A stretch of 64,000 nt of DNA from Roseibium aggregatum (GTDB taxonomy: Bacteria; Pseudomonadota; Alphaproteobacteria; Rhizobiales; Stappiaceae): contig NZ_JABFCZ010000017.1 of NCBI RefSeq assembly GCF_014692675.1, positions 83,340 through 147,339 on the forward strand, given 5' to 3'. Shown here in pieces: positions 1-6,262 of the stretch. The notes under the pieces were generated by a model. It worked only from the letters and a program-made list of their open reading frames with translations. It was not told where the DNA came from and made no database searches. How positions within the stretch are numbered: position 1 is the stretch's first letter; every line of letters begins with the position of its first letter. A program made the translations under genes and the position numbers.

Positions 1-39
1 CGTGTCCTGCGGGACATGCTGGCTGAACACGCGCACTGA
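1..39 (+). CDS. 3' end of an unidentified gene (partial)
   Basis: The first 39 bases read open in frame 1 and end in TGA, giving a short tail VLRDMLAEHAH. The tail is followed 39 bases later by the start of the ThDP enzyme, so it could be the last codons of an upstream gene in the same operon. It is too short to assign a family, and it could equally be a chance open stretch. Confidence 0.35.
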   Translation, partial: RVLRDMLAEHAH

Positions 40-78
40 CCCGCGCGCCGCGGACCCCTTTCCCGAGGAGAGAATGAA

Positions 79-1806
79 ATGACCGACGTGCAGGACTTGA
101 ACCGCGACGAGGACAGCGTTGCAGCCTGGATCGCCCATGTGCTGAAGACGCGCGGTGTCGACAGGGTCTTCGGGTTGCAGGGCGGACATATCCAGCCGAT
201 CTGGGACCACCTGGCGCGAAAGGGAATACAGATCATCGATGTCCGCGACGAAGGCGCGGCCGTGCACATGGCGCATGCCCATGGCGAACTGACCGGGCAA
301 CTGGGCGTCGCGATGGTGACGGCCGGGCCGGGTGTCACGAACTGCGTGACCGGTGTCGCCAATGCCTCCCTCGCGCGCGTTCCCCTGCTGCTGATCGGCG
401 GATGTACATCGCGCCCGCAGGCCAACATGGGTCCGTTGCAGGACATCCCCCATGTCGAAATCCTGAAACCCGTGTCGCGATATTGTCGCACCGCGCGGGT
501 GCCCGAACAGGTCATTCGTGAGCTTGACGAGGCTATTGCCCGGGCTGAAGGAGACCTGGATGAACCCGGCCCCTCCTATATCGAGGTGCCGACCGACGTG
601 TTGCGCTCGCGGGTCGGGGCAAACCTGATACCGCAGGACTGGATTGCACCCAAATTCCGCCGCCGTCCGATGCCCGAGGCCGAGCGGGTCGCGGAAGCGG
701 TCGAGGCGATCCGGGCCGCCAAACGTCCACTGGTCGTCAGTGGCCGGGGCGCACGCGGCACAAGCACGGAGCTGGTTCGCTTCCTGGATGCGACAGACGC
801 GCTTTATCTCGATACCCAGGAAAGCCGGGGGCTCGTGCCGCCCGGACATCTCTCGGTGGTCGGCGCCGTTCGCGCGGCTGCCATGGCCCAGGCCGATCTT
901 GTCATCACGTTGGGACGAAAGCTCGACTATCAGCTCGGCTTCGGCTCTCCTGCGGTCTTTCCCGACGCACGCTTCATCCGCATCGCCGATACAGCCGGAG
1001 AACTCGTCGATAATAGGCGGGGGGATCCCGAGATCCTCGCCGCGGTGGATCTCGCCCTGGATGCGCTCACGGACGCATTGGGTAATGATACAGGAACACG
1101 CGATGCAGCATGGATCGACGGGTTGCGCGAGAAGCATCGCGAACGGATCGCCAGGGGACGGGAAACTCCGGTTCCGGAGCGTGGGTCCGACGGCAAGATT
1201 CATCCCATGGCGATCTTCGAGGCGTTGCGAAGCACGGCGGATCCCGACTACATCGCCATTGCAGATGGCGGCGATCTGCTGAGCTTTGCCCGGGTCGGAC
1301 TGGAAGCGCGAACCTACATGGACGCAGGCGCCTTCGGATGTCTCGGGGTCGGGGTTCCTTTCGCCGTCGCAGCCGCTCTCGCCTTTCCTGAGCGGCAGGT
1401 TATCTCTGTCAACGGCGATGGAGCCTACGGCATCAACGCGATGGAAATCGACACGGCGGTGCGCCATGGGGCCAGGGCGGTTTTCATCATCTCCAATAAT
1501 GCCGCCTGGAACATCGAACGCTACGACCAGGAGGTGAATTACGGGGGCAGGGTCGTTGGAACGACCCTGCGACACAGCGATTATGCCGCAATGGCTCGTG
1601 CCCTGGGTGCTCATGGTGAACGGGTCGAGGATCCCGCCGATCTCAAGGAAGCCATTTCGCGCGCACTTGCCAATGCGCCCGCCGTGATCGACGTCTTAAC
1701 GTCCCAGGGCGCAATTTCGTCGGACGCGACGAAAGGCCTGGGCTTCGTGCCCGACTACCAGGCCCTGACCGCCTGGGACGAGGCCGAACGCAAGCGACGA
1801 TCGTAA
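79..1806 (+). CDS. Thiamine diphosphate-dependent enzyme (acetolactate synthase-like)
   Basis: A 575-residue cytosolic enzyme of the ThDP-dependent decarboxylase/ligase superfamily. The N-terminal Pyr domain has the catalytic glutamate context [10 protein letters not shown] near residue 60, followed by VTAGPGVTN. The C-terminal PP domain has the ThDP/Mg motif starting [11 protein letters not shown] and ending in NN about 28 residues later (around residues 455-483). Length matches the family. A purine-rich Shine-Dalgarno (GAGGAGAG) lies just before the ATG. No small regulatory subunit is adjacent, so a biosynthetic IlvB role is unlikely. Oxalyl-CoA decarboxylase, sulfoacetaldehyde acetyltransferase and benzoylformate decarboxylase types remain possible; the substrate is not determined. 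It is convergent with rtcR. Confidence 0.85.
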   Translation: MTDVQDLNRDEDSVAAWIAHVLKTRGVDRVFGLQGGHIQPIWDHLARKGIQIIDVRDEGAAVHMAHAHGELTGQLGVAMVTAGPGVTNCVTGVANASLARVPLLLIGGCTSRPQANMGPLQDIPHVEILKPVSRYCRTARVPEQVIRELDEAIARAEGDLDEPGPSYIEVPTDVLRSRVGANLIPQDWIAPKFRRRPMPEAERVAEAVEAIRAAKRPLVVSGRGARGTSTELVRFLDATDALYLDTQESRGLVPPGHLSVVGAVRAAAMAQADLVITLGRKLDYQLGFGSPAVFPDARFIRIADTAGELVDNRRGDPEILAAVDLALDALTDALGNDTGTRDAAWIDGLREKHRERIARGRETPVPERGSDGKIHPMAIFEALRSTADPDYIAIADGGDLLSFARVGLEARTYMDAGAFGCLGVGVPFAVAAALAFPERQVISVNGDGAYGINAMEIDTAVRHGARAVFIISNNAAWNIERYDQEVNYGGRVVGTTLRHSDYAAMARALGAHGERVEDPADLKEAISRALANAPAVIDVLTSQGAISSDATKGLGFVPDYQALTAWDEAERKRRS

Positions 1807-1851
1807 CCCTCACGTTTCGAAAAGATTACCGGGAAGTTCCATATCCCGTTC

Positions 1852-3501
1852 TCACACGCGTATCGGAAATGACGCTGTCGCCCGGCCGGGTCCGGTTGCC
1901 TGCACTTTCGCGAAGTCCAGACCGAATTTCTGCAGATACTTGCGCAGCCGGTCGGAGTCGTTGCCGCTGCTTTTCTTCTGCCGAGAGTTGGCAAACAGGC
2001 GGCGGCCGGCCTCGCTGAGGGTTTTGCTTTCCCGGCAGACGGCGAGAACGTAGTCGAGCTGGACCGCATCGAACGGGTCGAGACCTGCGGCCTCGTCCGC
2101 GCCAAGGACGTCCGTCAACGTCGCGCCCGGACCGGAGGCGGGTTCTGCCTGCCGCCAGGCGGCGCGAAGGCGTTCGATCTCCCGGAGCACCGTTTCCTCG
2201 TTGATCCGGCCCTTCGGTGCGAGTGTCGCCATGCGGGTGATCGAGGCCGACAGGTCGCGGAAGTTCGCGACCCAGCGCGACTGAGGATCCTGGGCAAAGC
2301 TCAGGTAACGCTGCAGGGCTTCCTTGTTGAAAGTGACGTTCTGGCCTTCGGCCTCGCGGATGCGGCGCAATTCGTAGTCGATGTTGGGCTCGATATCCTC
2401 TCGGCGGTCGCGCAGCGCCGGCAGATGGAAGGTCCACAGGTTGAGCCGGGCGAACAGGTCCTCCCGGAAGCGTCCGCGCTGCACCTCCTCGGCAAGGTCG
2501 CGATTGGTGCCTGCCAGAAGCTGGAAATCGGACTCCGTGTCCCTGTCCGACCCGACCGGCAGAAAGCGCCGTTCCTCGATGGCACGCAGGCACATGGCCT
2601 GCTCGTCAAGGCCGAGTTCGCCGATCTCGTCGAGGAACAGCAGCCCCTTGTCGGCGGCCTTCATCAATCCGGGACGGTCGGAGAGGGCGCCGGTAAAGGC
2701 ACCGCGCACATGGCCGAACAGGGTCGACATGGCCTGGTCGCCCCTGAGTGTGGCGCAATTGACCTCGATGAAGTCGCCCGTGAGCTGGCGTTGCGCTTTC
2801 TTGAGCTCGAAGATCCTCTTGGCGAGCTGGGATTTTCCGGCCCCGGTCGGTCCGATCAGGAGCACCGGCGCACGGGAGCGGATCGCGACGTTCTCGATCT
2901 CGTCGATCATCGCGTTGAAGGTCGCATTGCGCGTCTCTATGCCGGATTTCAGAAACGATGTGGCCTGGTCGCGCTCGGCGGCAAAGCGGGTCGCGATCTG
3001 GTCGTAGCGGGAAAGATCGAGGTCGATGATCGAGTGATGGCCGGCATAGTCCGGTTCCTCTCCGTCGGTTTCCCGCGAAGTCGGCGGCGACAGCTGCAGC
3101 AGGCGTCCGGGAATGAAATTGGCCTCGGTCAGCAGGAACCAGCAGATCTGGGCGACGTGGGTGCCGGTCGTGATGTTGACCAGATAGTCCTCCCGCTCCG
3201 GATCGAACGGATAGGCGGACGCGAAGTCGCGCATGGCCGTGTACATTTCGGCGAAGTCCCAGGGATCCTTCACGTCCATCTGGTGCAGGCGGACTTCGGT
3301 CGCCGGCGACACCTGGCCGATTTCAGTTGCGACGCGTTCGGCAAGACGCAGCCAGTTGCTGTCATGGATCAGCTCGAACCGGTCGATGAAAAGCCCGTCC
3401 TGTTGGCAGAGGCCGATGGACGGCCTCCATCTGGCGCGCTTGTTCTTCCCGCCCGCATCGAGAACCGTTCCGAGAAATCCAATGGCGACACGCCGGCGCA
3501 T
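1852..3501 (-). CDS. rtcR: RtcR, sigma-54-dependent activator of the RNA repair operon
   Basis: A transcription activator of about 549 residues. The N-terminal RtcR regulatory domain (a CARF-type ligand-sensing fold in this family) begins MRRRVAIGFLGTVLD. It is followed by a sigma-54 AAA+ domain with Walker A GPTGAGKS, a GAFTGA loop seen as RGAFTGALSD, and Walker B LLFLDEIGEL, then a C-terminal helical DNA-binding region. I place the start at the internal ATG at 3501, because this gives the usual RtcR N-terminus; the 26 residues upstream in frame are hydrophobic and AT-rich and belong to the promoter region. It is divergent from rsr, so by family knowledge it should activate the sigma-54 promoter at 3651 when RNA ends accumulate after damage. 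Confidence 0.93.
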   Translation of the reverse strand: MRRRVAIGFLGTVLDAGGKNKRARWRPSIGLCQQDGLFIDRFELIHDSNWLRLAERVATEIGQVSPATEVRLHQMDVKDPWDFAEMYTAMRDFASAYPFDPEREDYLVNITTGTHVAQICWFLLTEANFIPGRLLQLSPPTSRETDGEEPDYAGHHSIIDLDLSRYDQIATRFAAERDQATSFLKSGIETRNATFNAMIDEIENVAIRSRAPVLLIGPTGAGKSQLAKRIFELKKAQRQLTGDFIEVNCATLRGDQAMSTLFGHVRGAFTGALSDRPGLMKAADKGLLFLDEIGELGLDEQAMCLRAIEERRFLPVGSDRDTESDFQLLAGTNRDLAEEVQRGRFREDLFARLNLWTFHLPALRDRREDIEPNIDYELRRIREAEGQNVTFNKEALQRYLSFAQDPQSRWVANFRDLSASITRMATLAPKGRINEETVLREIERLRAAWRQAEPASGPGATLTDVLGADEAAGLDPFDAVQLDYVLAVCRESKTLSEAGRRLFANSRQKKSSGNDSDRLRKYLQKFGLDFAKVQATGPGRATASFPIRV

Positions 3502-3597
3502 GAGATTATCCAAAATTATAAATAAGAATAGAAATATATCACTAATTAGGATTTTTTGACCAGTGGGTTGTGTGGCCAAAATTGCGAAAAATTTTAT

Positions 3598-3615
3598 TAT
3601 GATAATAATATCATA
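3598..3615. promoter_or_regulatory. Candidate RtcR upstream activator site (dyad)
   Basis: A perfect 7-bp inverted repeat, TATGATA-ATAA-TATCATA, sits in an AT-rich stretch about 35-50 bp upstream of the sigma-54 promoter. Sigma-54 activators bind such dyads upstream of -24/-12. The assignment to RtcR is inferred from position and from rtcR being divergent. Confidence 0.5.
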
Positions 3616-3650
3616 TAGATAAGAGAATTTCTGCTTTTCGTTCCAGCGTT

Positions 3651-3665
3651 TGGCACAGCGCTTGA
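3651..3665 (+). promoter_or_regulatory. Sigma-54 (-24/-12) promoter of the rsr-Y RNA-rtcB operon
   Basis: TGGCAC, five bases, then TTGA gives the -24/-12 spacing of RpoN promoters. The -24 element is consensus; the -12 element is TTGA rather than TTGC. It lies 32 bp upstream of the rsr ATG and pairs with the adjacent gene for a sigma-54 activator, which strongly supports function. Confidence 0.75.
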
Positions 3666-3696
3666 AATCAAGGGTGCAAACGAAAGGATTGGAACG

Positions 3697-5253
3697 ATGG
3701 CGAACAAGAGCATTTTCCGGTCGGTTCCCGGATCCCGGGTGCCCGCCACCGATACGGTGAACCGCGAAGGCGCACCGGCCTACCAGATGAAACCCTACCA
3801 GGCGCTGGCCCAGCTGGCCGTGACCGGCACGTTCAACCGGACCTTCTATGCCGGTGCCGGCGAACAGCTGGACGAGGTAATGGACCTGGCCTGGCAGGTT
3901 CAGCCGGACTATCTGGCGAAGACCGCCGTCTATGCCTTTGAGCAGGGCCGGATGAAGGATATGCCCGCGCTATTGCTGGCGGTTCTGTCGGCGATGGAAG
4001 GTGACGAATTCAACCGGGCGTTCCCGCGGATCGTCAGGAACGGCAAGATGCTGCGCACTTTCGTGCAGATGATCCGTTCGGGTGTCACGGGACGGAAGTC
4101 CCTGGGATCCCGTCCGAAGCGGCTGGTTCAGGCGTGGCTGGAAACCGCAAGCGACGAGCAGCTGATGCGCGCCGCCGTCGGCAATAGCCCGTCCCTGGCG
4201 GATGTCATCAAGATGGTGCACCCGAAGCCGAAATGCAGGTCCCGGGAAGCCTTCTTCGGCTACCTGATCGGCAAGCCCTATGAAGTCGGTGCCCTGCCGG
4301 AGGTCGTGAAGGCGTTCGAAGCGTTCAAGCGCGACAGGACGCTGCCGGTTCCCGACGTTCCGTTCCAGATGCTGACCGCACTGGAACTGACGAAGGAGCA
4401 CTGGGTCCAGATCGCGCAAAAGGCCGGCTGGCAGATGTTGCGGCAGAACCTGAACACCTTCGCCCGCAACGGCGTCTACCAGGTCCCGGGCTTTACCCGG
4501 ATGATCGCCGATCGCCTGCGCGACCGCGACACCATCCGCCGGGCGGGCGTCTTGCCCTACCAGGTGATGGTGGCCTGCCAGTACGCCGACCAGGGCGTGC
4601 CCTACGAGGTCTATGACGCCTTGCAGGAGGCACTGGAAATCGCACTGGAACTGGTGCCGAAGGTCGAGGGCCGTGTGGTCGTCTGCCCGGATGTGTCCGG
4701 CTCGATGCAGTCTCCCGTGACGGGATACCGTCAAGGCGCGACCACGGCGGTGCGCTGTGTCGATGTGGCGGCGCTGGTTGCCGCGGCGATGCTGCGCACC
4801 AATCCGGACACGGTCGTTTTGCCGTTCGAACGGACGGTGGTCGATGTGCGCCTGAACCCGCGCGACTCGGTGCTGACCAACGCCGCCAAGCTGGCGTCGG
4901 TGGGCGGCGGCGGAACCAACTGTTCCGCACCGCTGGAACGGCTGGTTGAACAACGGGCGCAGGTCGACGTGGTCGTTTTCGTCTCCGACAACCAGTCGTG
5001 GTTGGACGCCGCCAGGTCGCGGTATCAGGGAACGGGCATGATGGGAAACTGGCATAAACTGAAGGTGCTGAACCCGAAAGCGAAACTGGTTTGCATCGAT
5101 ATTCAGCCCGACACGACCTCCCAGGCCGTGGAACGTGCGGACATCCTGAATGTCGGCGGTTTCTCCGACCAGGTGTTCACGGCGATCGCGCAGATGGTCG
5201 ACGGTGGAAGTTCCAAGGAATGGACCCGGATGATCAACGCGGTTGAACTCTGA
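3697..5253 (+). CDS. rsr: Rsr, Ro60-type TROVE domain protein
   Basis: A 518-residue bacterial orthologue of the Ro60 autoantigen. The alpha-helical TROVE ring domain occupies roughly residues 15-330 and includes the early motif PAYQMKPYQALAQLAVTGTF. It is followed by a von Willebrand A-like domain starting VVVCPDVSGSM, whose DxSxS metal (MIDAS) motif is intact. In the family the ring binds 3' ends of misfolded RNA and Y RNAs, and works with exonucleases in RNA decay. It is the first gene after the RtcR/sigma-54 promoter, and the Y-RNA-like array follows immediately, so protein and RNA partners would be co-transcribed. Confidence 0.95.
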   Translation: MANKSIFRSVPGSRVPATDTVNREGAPAYQMKPYQALAQLAVTGTFNRTFYAGAGEQLDEVMDLAWQVQPDYLAKTAVYAFEQGRMKDMPALLLAVLSAMEGDEFNRAFPRIVRNGKMLRTFVQMIRSGVTGRKSLGSRPKRLVQAWLETASDEQLMRAAVGNSPSLADVIKMVHPKPKCRSREAFFGYLIGKPYEVGALPEVVKAFEAFKRDRTLPVPDVPFQMLTALELTKEHWVQIAQKAGWQMLRQNLNTFARNGVYQVPGFTRMIADRLRDRDTIRRAGVLPYQVMVACQYADQGVPYEVYDALQEALEIALELVPKVEGRVVVCPDVSGSMQSPVTGYRQGATTAVRCVDVAALVAAAMLRTNPDTVVLPFERTVVDVRLNPRDSVLTNAAKLASVGGGGTNCSAPLERLVEQRAQVDVVVFVSDNQSWLDAARSRYQGTGMMGNWHKLKVLNPKAKLVCIDIQPDTTSQAVERADILNVGGFSDQVFTAIAQMVDGGSSKEWTRMINAVEL

Positions 5254-5260
5254 AAATACG

Positions 5261-5284
5261 CCCCGGCGGAATCCGCTGCCGGGG
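5261..5284 (+). terminator. Strong stem-loop after rsr
   Basis: CCCCGGCGGAATCCGCTGCCGGGG starts 8 bases after the rsr stop and can fold into a GC-only stem with a small loop. There is no T-tract after it, so it is more likely a processing or mRNA-stabilising hairpin separating rsr mRNA from the downstream RNAs than a full terminator. Confidence 0.5.
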
Positions 5285-5300
5285 TGGGAAATCGAAGGAA

Positions 5301-5505
5301 GACATGCCGAATGCGGACGGAACTACAGGCTGTAACCCTCCAGGTTGCGGGTTCGAATCCCGTCGGGTCCACCACATTCACCTGCGCTACCGCCATTGGC
5401 TACTTGAGCGCAGGTTTCGGAGCAGGACGATGTCCCCGCTCCGCCGTTTATGGGCCCGTAGCTCAAAGGTAGAGCAGGTGTTTCGTTGGAACTTGTCGGC
5501 TTGTC
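5301..5505 (+). ncRNA. Y-RNA-like unit 1, with permuted tRNA-like domain and encoded CCA
   Basis: Lower stem GCCGA (5306-5310)/TCGGC (5496-5500), with an extra GACA/TGTC extension. Internal loop ATGCG on the 5' side and GGAACTTG on the 3' side. Upper stem GACGGAAC (5316-5323)/GTTTCGTT (5480-5487), 8 pairs with G-U. The loop encloses tRNA parts in reversed order. First comes a T-arm GCGGG-TTCGAAT-CCCGT (5347-5363), an acceptor strand CGGGTCC and an encoded ACCA (5371-5374). Two perfect hairpins follow (5380-5415, 5418-5443). Then come acceptor strand GGGCCCG (5452-5458), TA and a D-arm GCTC/GAGC (5461-5475). The two acceptor strands pair over 7 bp. The Y stem sits where the anticodon arm would be. 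Bacterial Y RNAs (YrlA) are known to mimic tRNA; the CCA and the two spacer hairpins are unusual. Confidence 0.78.
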
Positions 5506-5536
5506 TTTCTTCGATTGGAAATTTGAACCGTCAGGG

Positions 5537-5610
5537 ATCGGCGGCGGCGAATGCATGGGGAACTACATCGAGGAAGATGGCATCCCCGTTCCTTGTCGCC
5601 GCCGCCCGAT
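5537..5610 (+). ncRNA. Y-RNA-like unit 2, minimal stem without tRNA domain
   Basis: Lower stem of 11 perfect pairs, GGCGGCGGCGA (5540-5550)/TCGCCGCCGCC (5596-5606), then ATGCA on the 5' side and TTCCTTG on the 3' side of the internal loop. A short upper stem TGGGGA/TCCCCG follows (an alternative GGAAC/GTTCC is possible). The apical loop has the common CTACA but no tRNA-like parts. It is the shortest of the six units and resembles a bare Ro-binding stem. Confidence 0.7.
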
Positions 5611-5616
5611 AGCCGG

Positions 5617-5730
5617 ACCGAATGCAGGTGAAACTACATCGTGTCGCGGGTTCGAGCCCCGCCGGGCCTTTTTCAAGGTTCGTAGCTCAGTCGGTAGAGC
5701 AGGTCAGCGTTTCATCGGACCCTTGTCGGT
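5617..5730 (+). ncRNA. Y-RNA-like unit 3, with permuted tRNA-like domain
   Basis: Lower stem ACCGA (5617-5621)/TCGGT (5726-5730). Internal loop ATGCA/GGACCCTTG. Upper stem GGTGAAAC (5627-5634)/GTTTCATC (5709-5716). Enclosed are a T-arm GCGGG-TTCGAGC-CCCGC (5646-5662), then the acceptor stem closed into a hairpin, CGGGCCTT-TTTC-AAGGTTCG (5663-5682), then TA and a canonical D-arm GCTC-AGTCGGTA-GAGC (5685-5700). The normal 5' and 3' tRNA ends are therefore joined by a TTTC loop, and the RNA ends emerge where the anticodon arm should be. This is the layout known for YrlA-type Y RNAs. Confidence 0.8.
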
Positions 5731-5783
5731 GCCGTTGGCGGAAGACCCGGGCCCCGGCCCGGAACATGGAAGAAATGAACAGC

Positions 5784-5910
5784 GTGGCGAATGCCAGGTG
5801 GAACTACAGCTCCATGAAGGGGGCAATCCGGGAGGTTCGACTCCTCCCCTTGCTGGCGCTCTTTGGCATGGGCGGGATCCCCGATGGTTTCATCGCACTC
5901 TTGTCGCCAC
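5784..5910 (+). ncRNA. Y-RNA-like unit 4, with T-arm
   Basis: Lower stem GTGGCGA (5784-5790)/TCGCCAC (5904-5910), 7 perfect pairs. Internal loop ATGCCA/GCACTCTTG. Upper stem GGTGGAAC/GTTTCATC (5887-5894). The loop has a T-arm GGAGG-TTCGACT-CCTCC (5831-5847). The remaining tRNA parts are poorly preserved: an imperfect CCTTGC/GCATGG pairing could be a degenerate acceptor, and a GGG/CCC hairpin stands in the D-arm place. Confidence 0.72.
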
Positions 5911-5924
5911 ACGAATTGATAACC

Positions 5925-6054
5925 GCGGCGAATGCCTGCGGGACTACAGGGTAGAGCGCCCGGTCTTTCGGGACCGGGAGGTCGGGTGTTCAAATCACCC
6001 CTTCACCGATGGTGGAGTGGCTCAGGAAAATGTCCCGCATCCCCTTGTCGCCGC
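5925..6054 (+). ncRNA. Y-RNA-like unit 5, Y stem placed in the D-loop of a near-complete tRNA fold
   Basis: Lower stem GCGGCGA (5925-5931)/TCGCCGC (6048-6054). Internal loop ATGCC/TCCCCTTG. Upper stem TGCGGGAC (5937-5944)/GTCCCGCA (6032-6039), all Watson-Crick. Enclosed, in order: D-stem strand GAGC (5954-5957); an 8-bp hairpin capped by TTCG in the anticodon-arm place (5959-5978); a 5-base variable loop; a T-arm GGGTG-TTCAAAT-CACCC (5984-6000); and the acceptor stem CTTCACC-GAT-GGTGGAG (6001-6017) joined end to end, then TG and D-stem strand GCTC (6020-6023). This is a full cloverleaf opened in the D-loop. Confidence 0.8.
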
Positions 6055-6069
6055 ACTCGATTTTTCGCA

Positions 6070-6232
6070 GGACGAATGCCTGCGGGACTACAGGTAGACG
6101 CAGCCCGTTCATGCGGGTGGGCCAGGGTTATGGTCTCGTTTTCGGGACTATGACTGAGAGCCGTGAGGGTCCAAGTCCCTCCCGGGCGAAAGCACGGTGG
6201 CGGAATAAACGTCCCGCATTTCCTTGTCGTCC
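6070..6232 (+). ncRNA. Y-RNA-like unit 6, permuted leucine-type (long variable arm) tRNA fold
   Basis: Lower stem GGACGA (6070-6075)/TCGTCC (6227-6232). Internal loop ATGCC/TTTCCTTG. Upper stem TGCGGGAC (6081-6088)/GTCCCGCA (6211-6218). Enclosed: D-strand GGTAGACGC as in tRNA-Leu, an anticodon-place hairpin (6104-6117), a 12-pair variable-arm hairpin with TTTT loop (6127-6154), T-arm GAGGG-TCCAAGT-CCCTC (6165-6181), and acceptor stem CCGGGC-GAAA-GCACGG (6182-6197, one mismatch) closed by a GNRA tetraloop, then GGCGGAAT, the 5' D-arm of a tRNA-Leu. It ends 30 bases before the rtcB start. Confidence 0.8.
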
Positions 6233-6262
6233 GACCGGGATTTGAACGCAGGATTAGGAACG

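Noticed and set aside
5222..5228. GGACCCG near the end of rsr, complementary to the acceptor strand at 5364-5370
   Set aside because: It lies inside the rsr coding sequence and has no D-arm of canonical type after it. GGGCCCG at 5452 pairs with the same strand and is followed by TA and a perfect D-arm, so it is the better partner.
5486..6097. 203-codon open frame across the Y-RNA array
   Set aside because: No family resemblance and no ribosome site; it reads through structured RNA blocks, and other frames are equally open because of high GC.
5286..6240. Ordinary tRNA genes in the rsr-rtcB gap
   Set aside because: T-loops and D-arms look genuine, but 5' and 3' halves are in reversed order, most acceptor stems are closed by tetraloops and no normal anticodon loop is present, so standard tRNA genes do not explain the region.
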